From NCBI GenBank assembly GCA_004325065.1, contig PITI01000518.1, forward strand, positions 1-11,297: a stretch of DNA of 11,297 nt, written 5' to 3'. Shown here in pieces: positions 1 to 9,145 of the stretch. This DNA is from Hamiltosporidium magnivora (Eukaryota > Microsporidia > Dubosqiidae). The position numbers were made by a program, and so were the translations under genes. The stretch's first letter is position 1, and each line of letters begins with the position of its first letter. Below the pieces are notes generated by a model. That model had not been told where the DNA came from. It was given only the letters and a program-made list of their open reading frames with translations, and did not search any database.

Positions 1-88
1 TTTAGAAATAAATCCAAACTAAAAGAACAAAAGAATAAATAAAAAAAAATAAAAAAATTTTAGAAATAAATTTCTTTAACTATAAAGA
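1..88. other. 3' flank of the alpha-tubulin gene
   Basis: AT-rich sequence downstream of the minus-strand tubulin gene. I see no AATAAA on the minus strand here, unlike the other two genes of the window, and no sign of a further gene before the window edge. Confidence 0.6.
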
Positions 89-1399
89 CTACTCAAGTGT
101 TACACTCATATAATCCTCTTCCAAAGCAGCCAAATCCTCTCTAGCCTCACTAAACTCTCCTTCCTCCATTCCTTCACCTACAAACCAATGAACAAATGCA
201 CGTTTAGCAAACATTAAATCAAACTTATGATTTAATCGTTTCCATGCCTCAGAAATAGCAGTAGTATTGCTTAAAGAACAACAGGCTCTTTTCACTGGTG
301 CCATAAAACTTCCTTCTAAAATAAACGGTGGTCGATCGTTTATTCCTATTTTGAAACCGGTAGGACACCACTCAACAAACTGATTTATTCGTTTGTTTTT
401 TATTAAAGTGGCTGCTTGGTTAGCATCCTTGGGTTTTACATCTCCTCTAAATAACAGACAACACGCCATATATTTTCCATTTTTTGGATTGCATTTCACC
501 ATCTGATTTTGCGGTTCAAAACACGCAGCTGCAATTTCACTGACCGTCAAACTTTCATGAGAAGCTTTTTCTTTACTCAGCATTGGAGAATAAGCAGCCA
601 ACGGAAAATGAATACGAGGATACGGAACTAAATTGGTTTGAAATTCTGTCAAATCCACATTTAAAGACCCAGGAAATCTTAAAGAAGCAGTTACAGAAGA
701 AACAACCTGTGCAATAATTCGGTTCAAATCTCCATACATCGGTCTCTCAATTCCTAAATTTCTACACATATCGTAGATAGCCTCATTATCTACAAGAAAA
801 GAACAATCAGAATGATCAAGAGTAGTATGAGTAGTTAAAATACTGTTGTAAGGCTCTACCACAGCAGTAGAAACTCGAGGTGCTGGATAAACACAAAACT
901 CCAATTTACACTTTTTTCCAAATTCAGTAGAAAGTCGGTCCATCACTAAAGCACCAAAACCAGAACCAGTTCCACCTCCAAAAGAATGATAAATTAAAAA
1001 TCCTTGAAGTCCATCACAATTGTCTGCCAATTTTCTAACTTGTTCCATCACAGGTTCAATTATTTCTTTTCCAACCGTATAATGGCCTCGAGCATAATTG
1101 TTGGCGGCATCTTCTTTTCCGTGGATCAGTTGAGAAGGATGATATAATTTTTTGTAGGGACCGTTCTTTATACTGTCAATAACACCAGGTTCAAGATCTA
1201 CCATTACAGTTCGAGGAACATAATTTCCTGAACTGGTTTCTGAAAAGAAAGAACTGCTGCTTCCTACATCGTTTTGGTTGGAATTAGGATCAATACTACC
1301 ATTTGGTAGAATACCGTGTTCGTTACAGTGTAATTCCCAACATGAATTTCCTATTTGAACACCTGCCTGTCCAACATGAATAGAAATTATTTCTCGCAT
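89..1399 (-). CDS. TUB1: alpha-tubulin (436 aa, intact)
   Basis: Alpha subunit of the alpha/beta-tubulin dimer, which polymerises into the spindle and cytoplasmic microtubules. The protein is collinear with alpha-tubulins throughout: MREI start, GQAGVQIGN nucleotide-binding segment (10-18), tubulin signature GGGTGSG (141-147), [17 protein letters not shown] (251-267) with E252 matching the conserved alpha glutamate that triggers GTP hydrolysis on beta, and [10 protein letters not shown] plus [18 protein letters not shown] near the C-terminus. The residues between DRPP and RACC (about 359-371) have the alpha-type loop length, so it is alpha rather than beta. It ends at DYMSVTLE, with no acidic tail and no terminal tyrosine. 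The luminal loop (about 37-50) is Asn/Ser-rich and has no lysine at the acetylated K40 position. A C-rich motif precedes the ATG, supporting this start. No intron is needed. Confidence 0.98.
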   Translation of the reverse strand: MREIISIHVGQAGVQIGNSCWELHCNEHGILPNGSIDPNSNQNDVGSSSSFFSETSSGNYVPRTVMVDLEPGVIDSIKNGPYKKLYHPSQLIHGKEDAANNYARGHYTVGKEIIEPVMEQVRKLADNCDGLQGFLIYHSFGGGTGSGFGALVMDRLSTEFGKKCKLEFCVYPAPRVSTAVVEPYNSILTTHTTLDHSDCSFLVDNEAIYDMCRNLGIERPMYGDLNRIIAQVVSSVTASLRFPGSLNVDLTEFQTNLVPYPRIHFPLAAYSPMLSKEKASHESLTVSEIAAACFEPQNQMVKCNPKNGKYMACCLLFRGDVKPKDANQAATLIKNKRINQFVEWCPTGFKIGINDRPPFILEGSFMAPVKRACCSLSNTTAISEAWKRLNHKFDLMFAKRAFVHWFVGEGMEEGEFSEAREDLAALEEDYMSVTLE

Positions 1400-1409
1400 T
1401 TTTAAGGGT
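1400..1409 (-). promoter_or_regulatory. C-rich start motif of alpha-tubulin
   Basis: On the gene strand the ten bases directly before the ATG read ACCCTTAAAA. A CCC-like motif immediately upstream of the start codon is a known microsporidian transcription/start signal. The 141-aa gene at the other end of the window has the same ten bases with one change. Confidence 0.6.
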
Positions 1410-1502
1410 AAAGAAATAAAAATTATAAAATATGAAACAAAGGTGTTAAGGTAAGGGAAAAAGGATTTAAATAAATTTTTATAAGAAATAAATAAATAAT
1501 GA

Positions 1503-1890
1503 AGTCTTTAGTTTGAAAGGAGAATAAATTTTTTTGAGATCTGAAATTTGAAAGGAAAATTCGATTGGAATTAAAATTTGAAAGGAAAATTTGGGAAATT
1601 AAATTTTGAAAAGAAAATTTGGGAAATTAAATTTTTTTATAATTTAAAGAAAAATTCGATTGGAAATTAATATTCTAAGTATGAAGATTTAAAAGAAGAA
1701 TTGATGGGAAATTAATATTCTAAGTATGAAAATTTAAAATAAGAATTTATAAGAAATTAATAATTCTAAGTATGAAAATTTAAAATAAGAATTAAAATAA
1801 AAATATTTAATGAAGGTCTTTAATTTGAAAGAAAAATTTAAATAAATTATTGATGGAAAGAAAAATTCTAAGTTAAAATAATTTGAAGAG
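1503..1890. repeat. Degenerate AT-rich tandem repeats upstream of tubulin
   Basis: Imperfect units follow one another. First come roughly 28-30-bp units around TTTGAAAGGAAAATT and GGGAAATTAAATTTT (about 1545-1630). Then come three 45-46-bp units carrying ATTCTAAGTATGAA (at about 1672, 1717 and 1763). The opening phrase GAAG-TCTTTA-TTTGAAAG near 1500 recurs near 1813. On the tubulin strand the units are pyrimidine-rich (AATTTTCC types). There is no credible ORF. They may be simple slippage products or part of the promoter region. Confidence 0.7.
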
Positions 1891-2376
1891 AACTTTTAAA
1901 GAAAAAATATTTTATAGATTTGATAGAAAAATATTTCGTAAAAAAATGTTAAAATATTTATAGAAAAATATTTGATAGAAAAAAATATTTCGTAATTCTG
2001 TAATTTAATTGAAAATATTACAAATTTGATGACTTTTTTTATTGTTTTATAATTTAAAAAGTTGTTTTGATAAAGAAGATTTGAATGATGTTTCTTTTAT
2101 ATAAAAATATGAAATATTTAGAAATTGAAATTTTTTTATAAAATTATTTTTGAATTTATGATTATTTCATTGGTATATGTGTTTGTGAAAATATTGTTAT
2201 AGATTTGATTAAGTTTGGTTATGGTTTTTTTGTATAATTTGAATGTTTGATGGTGTATTACATATCTTTAATGAAGGATCTTTTTATTAGAATGGAAATT
2301 TTTTAATTTTTAGTTTTGAAATTCAATGTTTTATTGCAAAGATTTTGAATAACGAGTATTTTTATTATTTTTAAAC
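1891..2376. other. AT-rich intergenic DNA, no gene seen
   Basis: Very AT-rich, with runs such as AAAAATATTT repeated loosely near 1920-1990 (TAGAAAAATATTT-like, three or four times). No open frame, RNA gene or conserved motif was recognised. Confidence 0.6.
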
Positions 2377-2425
2377 CGAGAGTAGCCAAACTTTTTAAGT
2401 TGCGGACTAATTGACTTCTATTAAA
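2377..2425 (+). repeat. Left terminal inverted repeat
   Basis: Contains GCCAAACTTTTTA at 2385-2397 and ACTTCTAT at 2414-2421. It is the reverse-complement partner of 4582-4631, with matched spacing within one base. Confidence 0.75.
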
Positions 2426-2903
2426 GTTAGGAGTGTCGGGTATTCAATAGATTTTATATAACGTATTGAAAGGTATTTCTTAAATGTTTATAATTAATAT
2501 TTTTGAATCAAATGTTAAAATTTTCATAAAGATAGTCAAAAAAAAAATGTATTTTGACAATATTTTTAGGAAAATATTCACAAAAAGTACTGTAATTTTA
2601 TAAGTATCTTCTGTCTACATAATTCAAAAAGTTTCATAAATTTTCTCGAGGAGTTATTTCCACTTTCAGTATCACTTATCTGTGTAAAAGTAGGTTTCTT
2701 TTAAATGAAATACAGAAAAAAAAATTTAAATATCACAACTAAAAGACAGACCTTTAAGATCAGAATTGATAATGTATAAAACTAAATCAGCCTACAATTT
2801 GAAGAAATTATTTAGAAAAATCTCAAATGCACCGATCTCATTATTAATTTGGATTAGACTTTCGAAACAGACCCGAGGGGAAACAATAATTTTTTAACAA
2901 GTA

Positions 2904-3243
2904 AAAATCTACTTTATTTAAAAGTATCACATCTTTTTAAAACAGTGGCAAGTTTTATATTTGTTTTTATGACATTAACGCAGTTCTAGGTTTAACATAA
3001 ATGACTGCTACCCCAACACTCTATCGGTAACCCCTGCAATACCTACGTCCCAAAGCCTTTCATCTACCAGGTGTGTAGAACCTAATTAATAGGCGAGGCA
3101 GCTGCCCGGAGTTCGTTAATGTCCGTTGCATGGTGTGACGAAGGCCTAAGCCCCTCTGTGTCTCCCCCAAGACTATGCAGCATTGCCACTTACTCTACAC
3201 TTTCTAAACCCAATAAACGTCTAGCTAAGATATATTTCAGAGA
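2904..3243 (+). repeat. Dispersed GC-richer repeat, copy A
   Basis: Aligns over its whole length with 10961-11297 in the same orientation, with substitutions and small indels. The best-kept core (3067-3101) is a 35-base perfect match with 11119-11153. Around it lie other shared blocks: TTCTAGGTTTAACATAAAT, ATGCAGCATT-CCACTTACTC and CTAGCTAAGATATATTTCAG. The block is visibly richer in G and C than its surroundings, which argues for a distinct origin. Stops occur in all frames of both copies. Copy B is cut by the window edge, so the right-hand limit is unknown and A may extend further right. Confidence 0.9.
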
Positions 3244-3524
3244 TTTACATGGGGTCCACCTAGATAGTGCAATGTCATACCAACAGGTATAACATGCTAC
3301 TTAGTATTCTTTGTCTTTTTAAGGGGTTTATTTTATATTTCCCGGGTGCTAAGTCTTCTAACCCGAGTGAGCAAGGCTAGGTTTCCATGTTTTTACATGA
3401 CAATTACCTACATGTTCAGCTACAGTCTGCAATCTAGTTACTTAAAAAACTACAAATAAATCGTAGAAAAAGTTTTTCCATTTCTTAGACCTCTCCTCCT
3501 CATAACAACACCCATGGAACAACC

Positions 3525-3640
3525 GAAGATGTAGTGTAGTTTTATTCCCACCAAAATCCAAACGATGACCTCAGACCAGCTTCACACACTCATTGCCAAG
3601 CATAAAGTTTTTGGTGTGTTTATCCACCCTCCCCTAAAGA
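3525..3640 (+). repeat. Internal degenerate direct repeat, unit 1
   Basis: Matches 3856-3968 about 330 bp downstream. Shared anchors are CACCAAAATC (3549) and the 15-base CACTCATTGCCAAGC (3587-3601), followed by a similar TTATCC-CCCTCC segment. Between anchors the match is poor, so the duplication is old. Confidence 0.65.
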
Positions 3641-3855
3641 CTACGAAGAAATTTAAATATTTTTGTATAAAACCGGGGCTACAAACATCGGATCGCAGAC
3701 ATTTATCAGACGAAACGGTTTTTTTTCTAGCGTAAGTGTTTTTTTTCGTACTTAGTCCTATCTTCTTTTACCTCTCGCTTTCGAATATGAACAAATTCAA
3801 ATTTCTCATTTGTCTCTTTTAATCGGTATAAATCAGGATTATAGGGGATTAGCCT

Positions 3856-3968
3856 ATAGAACCAACGTGATTTATATCGCACCAAAATCTCAACATTAAT
3901 TTGTACAATTCAAGGCACTCATTGCCAAGCAGATAGTATTTAATGCGGTTATCCTCCCTCCGTTATGT
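3856..3968 (+). repeat. Internal degenerate direct repeat, unit 2
   Basis: Second unit, with CACCAAAATC at 3880 and CACTCATTGCCAAGC at 3916-3930. The anchor spacing is shorter than in unit 1 by two bases. Confidence 0.65.
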
Positions 3969-4581
3969 GTTCTTTATATAAGTCAAAAAAAATATAAATA
4001 AATTATACAGAGGAAATTACAATTATGAATAATTCTTAGAATGGATTTGTAATACTAAGAAGCTTTTTTATATTTCGAATTCTTTTAAACCTAAATCAAA
4101 TTTCTTGATTATTTTATACCAAAAAACGAAAATAAATAACGAAAATAGGTAGGATGATATATTATTACGATATTGATGCGATGGTGGTTCTTAACTAATG
4201 ATTTATTAGAGTTTTTGGTTAACATTATTCGTAAAAATTAATAATAATGATCTTAAATTTATCTATAATTGTTTTATCCAAAGTATTTTTTAAGTATTTT
4301 ATTTTAAAGAATTTGTTTAGATAAATAGCTAGTGCCGAGAGCAGAAATAAACCCTCAGCAAATTTATGAAAGTATTGAATTTTTAGCCGAAAGCCCCTTA
4401 GAAAAATTAAGTAATTGATTCGAATTTTTTCTTTTAAAATATTGTCAAATTACATTTTTACTTTTTTTAACATCTGTAAAAATCTTTTAACATTTCTTCT
4501 AAAAATATTAACAATAAACGAGGATGGAATGCTTTCCAGTACTTTGGTATGAAATTTAATGAGTTTTTAGTCTTCCAGACA

Positions 4582-4631
4582 TTTTATAGAAGTTAATATG
4601 GTACGTGGGCTAAAAAGTTTGGCAGCCTTTG
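4582..4631 (-). repeat. Right terminal inverted repeat
   Basis: Read on the minus strand from 4631 it runs C, seven further bases, GCCAAACTTTTTA (4623-4611), then ACTTCTAT (4593-4586), mirroring the left end. Confidence 0.75.
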
Positions 4632-5200
4632 TTTGATAAAAAGCAACTCAAATTATACGTTTTTATCAACAAAAATTTTTATGTAAAGATAAATACAATA
4701 ATCATATGAAACAATTATTGAAAATTCATTTATGATAGATATTTACATGTACCCTAAATTTTGGTACGAAAATAGGATTTCAGATTCTAATTAAGACAAA
4801 TCTATATGATAAACATTTTTATACGCCTTAAAGTCTAATACCAAAGTGAGATATCACGTAAAATATACCCCTTATTAGTATGCTACTTATTTTTATACAT
4901 AAATACTTTTTAATGTGAAATAAATATGATAATGAATTGTAATTTCAAAAACGATCAATAAAAAATTAAAAATAACAAAAACATCGATGAATATTTATTT
5001 TTTAAACTAAGATATTTGTGTTGAAAACAGAAACACTATTAATAATTAACTGAGCTTTCTGTTATAAACAAAACCTCCTTTTTTACATTTTAAATCATTT
5101 AATTGCATTAAAATGGCTCAATAGTATACACCATCATCAGACTAGTTAGATCAACATCATTTCCAAAAACAATAAGTTAAAATTCCTTTTGTGTGTAGAA
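4632..5200. other. AT-rich DNA, no gene seen
   Basis: No convincing open frame, repeat or RNA gene. It is the spacer between the hAT-like relic and the start of the decayed coding region. Confidence 0.55.
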
Positions 5201-5219
5201 AGAAAAAAGTTGGGGTGAA

Positions 5220-7660
5220 AATTAAAAAATGAATAATGCCAGTAAAAAAACACGGAGAATAGTTTAAAAGAGATAAAATATGAGATCGAGATTCGAGAAG
5301 AATTCTAATTGTGTCTAAAATTAGCTGACCCTTAAAAAATAATTCACAATTACACCAATCAATAATCATAAGACTAGTCTAGTACACTTGCTTCCCACCA
5401 TACCTTCATCTTCCTTCTTCTATACTACCAAGTGTAGATCAGCCAAACCCGAATGACAAATATTAATATTACTGACATCACGGAGGTGAACCTACTAGTA
5501 CTACATACAGTACTCACCATGTCACAGCCGTATAGCAACAATAGTCTAAATCTGCTTTTCTTTCGGTGCAAAAGGTATTTGAAAAAAGGGATTAAAATAG
5601 CTTTTCTATCCTCACAATGTAGTGTATTGAGAAAATTGGCTGTACTTTTGACAAGGATTTGTTGAAATAGTCAGCACAATGTGAGACGGAAAGAAAAATA
5701 AAATCAGAAGAGGATAGAGAAAGACAAGGAATCGTACTTTCTTGCATTGGATTTGGTGCTCTGTTCGACTAAACAGAGTAGCTAAACCTGAGAGAAAAGT
5801 TTTGGTAAAATCAAAAAAGAAATTCGAAGATGAAAACAGGAAAAGTAGTGACCCGAACACTAAAACAGATGAGTGAATCAAATGACAGTAAAATTCTGAA
5901 CTTAATTGATTGAATAGTATATATGTAAGCTAAAGCTAGAGGAATTAGTTCGATTTCGGGCACCGCACGTATCATATAAGCTACACAGGTATGTTCTAGG
6001 CAGAAACTCATAAAAAGAAGCCTTGATTAACCGGGAAGAGAAACATAAGGAGTAAAATCACAGAGCTAGTACCGTTTAAAGATATCATTGAAAAGCCCAT
6101 GGATGAAAAGGCTCTCCGTTTGAGCAAAACAACCTTGAAAAAATTATGCGAAAATCAGTTTAAACCATAGAAGTATAATTGTTCTTTCTGACGCTTTAGT
6201 TACCAAGAAGGCCTACATAAAAAAACTACGATCTATGAAAATAGGGAACATACGAAAAGTGAATTGTATTTTGAGGTTATTCGGAGGTAAATTTTATTGT
6301 GGGTTATTTTATTGTTTTTAATCTGGCATATTAATTGTCGTGAAGAAATTACAGTTCCTCAACAAAGCGTAGCAAGAATGAATAAACCAGGCCTGTATAT
6401 AATTCGATTTTGTTTGTATCTGATACGCATTAAGCTCGTTTTAATGTCTTGAAAATTTTTCTGGTATCATTAATGTATTTTCCAAACTGCAAAGCTGACA
6501 AAATGATGGTATTTGCAATTTATACATCAAGAATCACAGAGTTTTATTAAATATCTTTAGGATATTGTGAAAGTCAAATTTTTAGATGAACTTCTCAAGA
6601 TGAGTGATATATCATGCGCTTACTTATCCGATATCAGAAAGGATACCCTGAGAAATACTGACCACAACCTAATTTTCTATATGTCAAACTTGAACATGCT
6701 GATGTGAAAACTTGCGACAAAATTTATTAGCTTGGCCTGGAAAACCGAGTTTCCCCAGCAGATATTCCGTTGGCTGTAGTAAGAGGTGGGCAATTGTGAA
6801 GAAAAGAAATAAATACTGGATGTGTCCTAGAGAAAGTTTATGGTTAAAGTTTTATAGCGACAGTAATTAATGCTAAAAAAATTTAAAAGATTATGCTTAT
6901 TTGACTTAATACATTGAAAACTGTATTTGACATGATTAAATCCTTCAATTTATTAAGGCACAATATCAAAATAAAAATGATAGTTCAGTAAGGTCTTAAA
7001 AAAACACGAACAAGGAAAACGATAGAGTTTTTAGCCAAAGAGATAGTTTCTATCCTTAGCTTTCCGAGTGTATATAGACCTATTAAACTGAAATTTTACT
7101 TTAAGACCACCAAAGTGACATTACCAAGTCGTGCAGTTCCCTAGGTCCCAATCAAATTTTATTAATTCATGATCTTTAGTCACATGCAGCAAAAAGTTTA
7201 GCATATAGATTCATGAAAGCATAGATAAAATTTTTTCTGTCATTGGATTTAAACTATACCAGAGAACAATCAATGAAGAATGATAAATGATGCAAAGATA
7301 CTGCTACTCTTCTTCTGGATGTTGGTGTTTGTAAAATTTGCTTCTAATACAAGAAAGAAAAGGCAATTCGGCATCTAGCTTATTAAAAAAAAGTAAATAT
7401 AAAAAGTAAAAAGTAAAAAGCGACATTAGCAAGAGTTGCAAGATCTCGTCACACTATCTTTATGCAATTTTTTCTGCCATAAAAAAACATGCGATCGTGT
7501 GAATTAACTATCACACAAGAGTACTTCGACTTGAATCGGCTGACTTCTCCAAGTTAGGAAATACGTTTCGTGAAGTGTTGATAAACCATAAGGTACATTT
7601 TCGCTTAGAATATAAAGAGCGCTAGTATTCTTAGAATAGAACATAGAAGAAACTTACATA
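5220..7660 (+). pseudogene. Decayed coding region, possibly a dead retrotransposon
   Basis: The plus strand is purine-rich and holds a chain of open segments too long for such AT-rich DNA, in shifting frames: 5671-5769, 5809-5910 (KTGKVVTRTLKQMSESNDS), 6027-6167 (includes ITELVPFKDIIEKPMDEKAL), 6662-6727, 6731-6796 (LGLENRVSPADIPLAVVRGG), 6992-7141 (50 codons) and 7503-7622 (40 codons; LESADFSKLGNTFREVLINH). From about 6446 to 7180 one frame has clearly fewer stops than chance would give. This is what a coding sequence with accumulated stops and frameshifts looks like. I do not recognise a domain in this part and found no secure reverse-transcriptase motif. The link to a retrotransposon rests on the segments that follow. 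The antisense ORFs here are Phe/Leu-rich shadows. Confidence 0.5.
7401..7420 (+). repeat. Short AAAAAGT microsatellite
   Basis: Nearly three copies of the 7-mer AAAAAGT inside the decayed region. The local low complexity suggests slippage after coding constraint was lost. Confidence 0.6.
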
Positions 7661-8041
7661 ATGTCGAGTTGCAAAGCAAAGAAATACTTTAAGCTCTTGG
7701 ATTGTGCAGGAGAAAATAAAGAATTATATGCACGAAGGTCAATAAGGCCAAAAATGGGGAATTCAAATAAAATCCATCTTGCACAAATAAAAGGTTTCTT
7801 AAAACCAAAATATAAGTCTGAAGAAAAGCCACGAAGAAAAGTTTGGGAAGCACAACCAATTGAAATATACAGCGAAATAGAAAATACGAAGGCACACCTT
7901 AAAGTTATATTATCAAGAAAAAACGAGCTCTTATTTGAGGTGATTTTTTCGCCTGGCTTAAGAATTAGAAAATTAAGCCAAGCAATAAACCAATGTTCTG
8001 CTATGATGATATATATCACAGTAACAAAAGATAAGTGTTAA
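7661..8041 (+). pseudogene. 126-codon open frame, likely C-terminal retrotransposon remnant
   Basis: The longest open frame of the decayed region, in the same frame as 6446-7180. It is lysine-rich and has no membrane segment. No C-rich motif precedes the ATG, and the upstream DNA is decayed coding sequence, so I read it as a surviving piece of a dead gene rather than an independent gene. Residues about 63-105 (VWEAQPIEIYSEI, then VILSRKNELLFEVIFSPG) recall the C-terminal endonuclease region of R4/Dong-type LINEs, where a Trp-Asp strand and a TD motif precede RPD and a hydrophobic (D/E)V strand. The catalytic RPD position would be KAH here, so the enzyme would be dead. An expressed small orphan gene remains possible. 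Confidence 0.4.
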
Positions 8042-8198
8042 TTAATCTTAATACCACCATAAGAAAAACGATGAAATTTGCTACAAGATGTATTATAGGG
8101 TATTTCTAGACAATACCTAGGATATATTAAAGTGGTGAGACTTCTTCACATACACTTTCTAAATATATAAAAATTTGGGTTTAGAAAAATAATTCTGA

Positions 8199-8471
8199 TT
8201 TAATTTCAGTTCAATATATTTTGAAAACAAGTATGTTGAGCTAAGAATCGACACGATAATTAACACTGATATCCAAATTCGAAATTATAGATCAGATATT
8301 TTCATTTTTACAAAAAAAATTTTGTTCGAGGTTAGAATTATTTCAGATAGTTCGCTTGAAATCGTTGAAACCAAAAAAACTAAAGAATTTCGACGAATTG
8401 AGAGTTTGAACCAGTCTTCCTTAGAGATTTTTTTCAAAACTAGGTTGCTTTTTGATAACATAATGTGCTAG
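8199..8471 (+). pseudogene. 90-codon open segment resembling a LINE restriction-like endonuclease
   Basis: Open from the stop at 8196-8198 to the TAG at 8469. It lacks an early ATG. The middle reads IINTDIQIRNYRSDIFIF, then KKILFEVRIISDSS, then EIVETKKTKEFRR. In order, this fits the R4/Dong LINE C-terminus as I know it: TD..I...RPDI-hydrophobic strand, charged turn, hydrophobic (D/E)V strand, small/acidic turn, then a Lys/Glu-rich helix. The catalytic proline is Ser here, and the gap from D to the second acidic residue is about four residues short. It also aligns with 7661-8041 (shared LFEV and the preceding strand). It may be a second, 5'-truncated element copy. Confidence 0.4.
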
Positions 8472-8830
8472 TTTCAATTACATACTATCAATGCACATTG
8501 TAGTAAGTCAAATTTAGTAAAGATAGAGATGTAAATATTATTGCACACACTTATGAAATAGTCAAAACTATGAAAAATTGATAGGAAAAAATAACCGGGT
8601 CGAGTCTGAACCACAATAAAGCTAAGAAAGACATAAGAAAATGTCATAAAAAATAAGAGAACCATACGAAATATATTCATTAAGTATACGCGCCAAGGAA
8701 GTAAATGTGTTATGTGAACAAAATCTAAGATTATTAAATTTAAAACCGTGAATAAAAGGCAGAAATCAAAGCTTTGACCGAAGCATAAAACAATAGTCAA
8801 GTAGTAATGTCATTTCAAATTTACATAGCT
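8472..8830 (+). pseudogene. Further decayed coding-like fragments
   Basis: Short open plus-strand pieces continue, such as KFSKDRDVNIIAHTYEIVKT from about 8511 and a lysine/arginine-rich stretch around 8635-8755, each ended by stops. The 108-codon minus-strand ORF across this stretch is Phe/Leu/Ile-rich, as expected of an antisense shadow, and has no C-rich start motif. No function is recognised. Confidence 0.3.
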
Positions 8831-9081
8831 AAATGGTAGAATGAAGCTAGATATGACAACAAAAATAAATAAATTGGAATAAAATAAACTGTTTATAAGG
8901 AATATTACAAATTCTAATAAATAGCAAAGAAAATGAAAATAAATATTTTGTAATAATAAATTTATTTCTCTCTAATTATTATCCCATGTACTCAACTTCC
9001 CTAGCTATTAAAACATAAATATTTCCATTTAAATCCCACTTTTAAAATACATTTTTCATTTTTTTAAAAATTAAATTTATT

Positions 9082-9092
9082 ATTGGTCCAAT
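9082..9092. promoter_or_regulatory. ATTGGTCCAAT palindrome upstream of glyoxalase II
   Basis: A perfect inverted CCAAT pair, 63 bases before the ATG, in an otherwise T-rich upstream region with several CCC runs. CCAAT boxes bind NF-Y/HAP-type factors in other eukaryotes. A role here is only a guess. Confidence 0.25.
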
Positions 9093-9145
9093 CCGTAAGA
9101 AAATCATTTCTCCTTAAAATTTTTCATTTTTAAAAAAATATTTTT

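Larger units (their letters stand above)
2377..4631. mobile_element. hAT-like DNA transposon relic bounded by inverted repeats
   Basis: The two ends form an imperfect terminal inverted repeat of about 50 bp, placed symmetrically 2.25 kb apart. Both ends start with C and reach GCCAAACTTTTTA after exactly eight bases. They diverge for 16-17 bases and match again at ACTTCTAT. The pattern (C-N-purine-rich lead, then GCCAAACTTTTTA, then GCGGAC or ACGTACC) resembles hAT-superfamily ends as I remember them. Flanking octamers TTTTAAAC and TTTGATAA match at only 5 of 8, so an 8-bp target duplication is not demonstrable. I could not read a transposase inside, so the copy is probably non-autonomous or gutted. 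It holds one copy of a dispersed GC-richer repeat and an internal direct repeat. Confidence 0.55.

Noticed and set aside
3060..3200. Possible tRNA-type pol III boxes on the minus strand of the dispersed repeat (GGTTCTACAC as B box, TGGCAATGCTG as A box)
   Set aside because: Both have mismatches at key positions, the spacing of about 100 bp is too long for a tRNA-derived SINE, and no cloverleaf could be drawn.
5383..5436. Eight-base inverted repeat TACACTTG / CAAGTGTA around a pyrimidine-rich stretch
   Set aside because: The short stem and 38-base loop could arise by chance in a window of this size. No promoter or terminator context supports it.
5157..6011. Minus-strand open frames at 5157-5369, 5612-5881 and 5811-6011, and a 70-codon plus-strand frame at 5453-5665
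   Set aside because: The minus-strand frames are Phe/Leu/Ser-rich translations opposite a purine-rich strand that itself reads as decayed coding DNA. None has a C-rich start motif. The plus-strand frame has no such motif either and no recognisable content.
8001..8017. FCYDDI reading in an alternative frame, like a reverse-transcriptase YxDD box
   Set aside because: Only about a dozen codons are open in that frame, it lies downstream of the endonuclease-like segment, and there are no flanking reverse-transcriptase motifs. Probably chance.
7654..8019. Minus-strand frames of 121 and 68 codons opposite the 126-codon plus-strand frame
   Set aside because: Hydrophobic antisense shadows with no start signal. 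The plus-strand reading has a more normal composition and shares its frame with upstream open segments.
8474..8800. Minus-strand 108-codon frame that looks like a membrane protein
   Set aside because: The apparent hydrophobicity follows from reading the antisense of A-rich DNA. There is no C-rich start motif, and short plus-strand coding-like fragments lie opposite.
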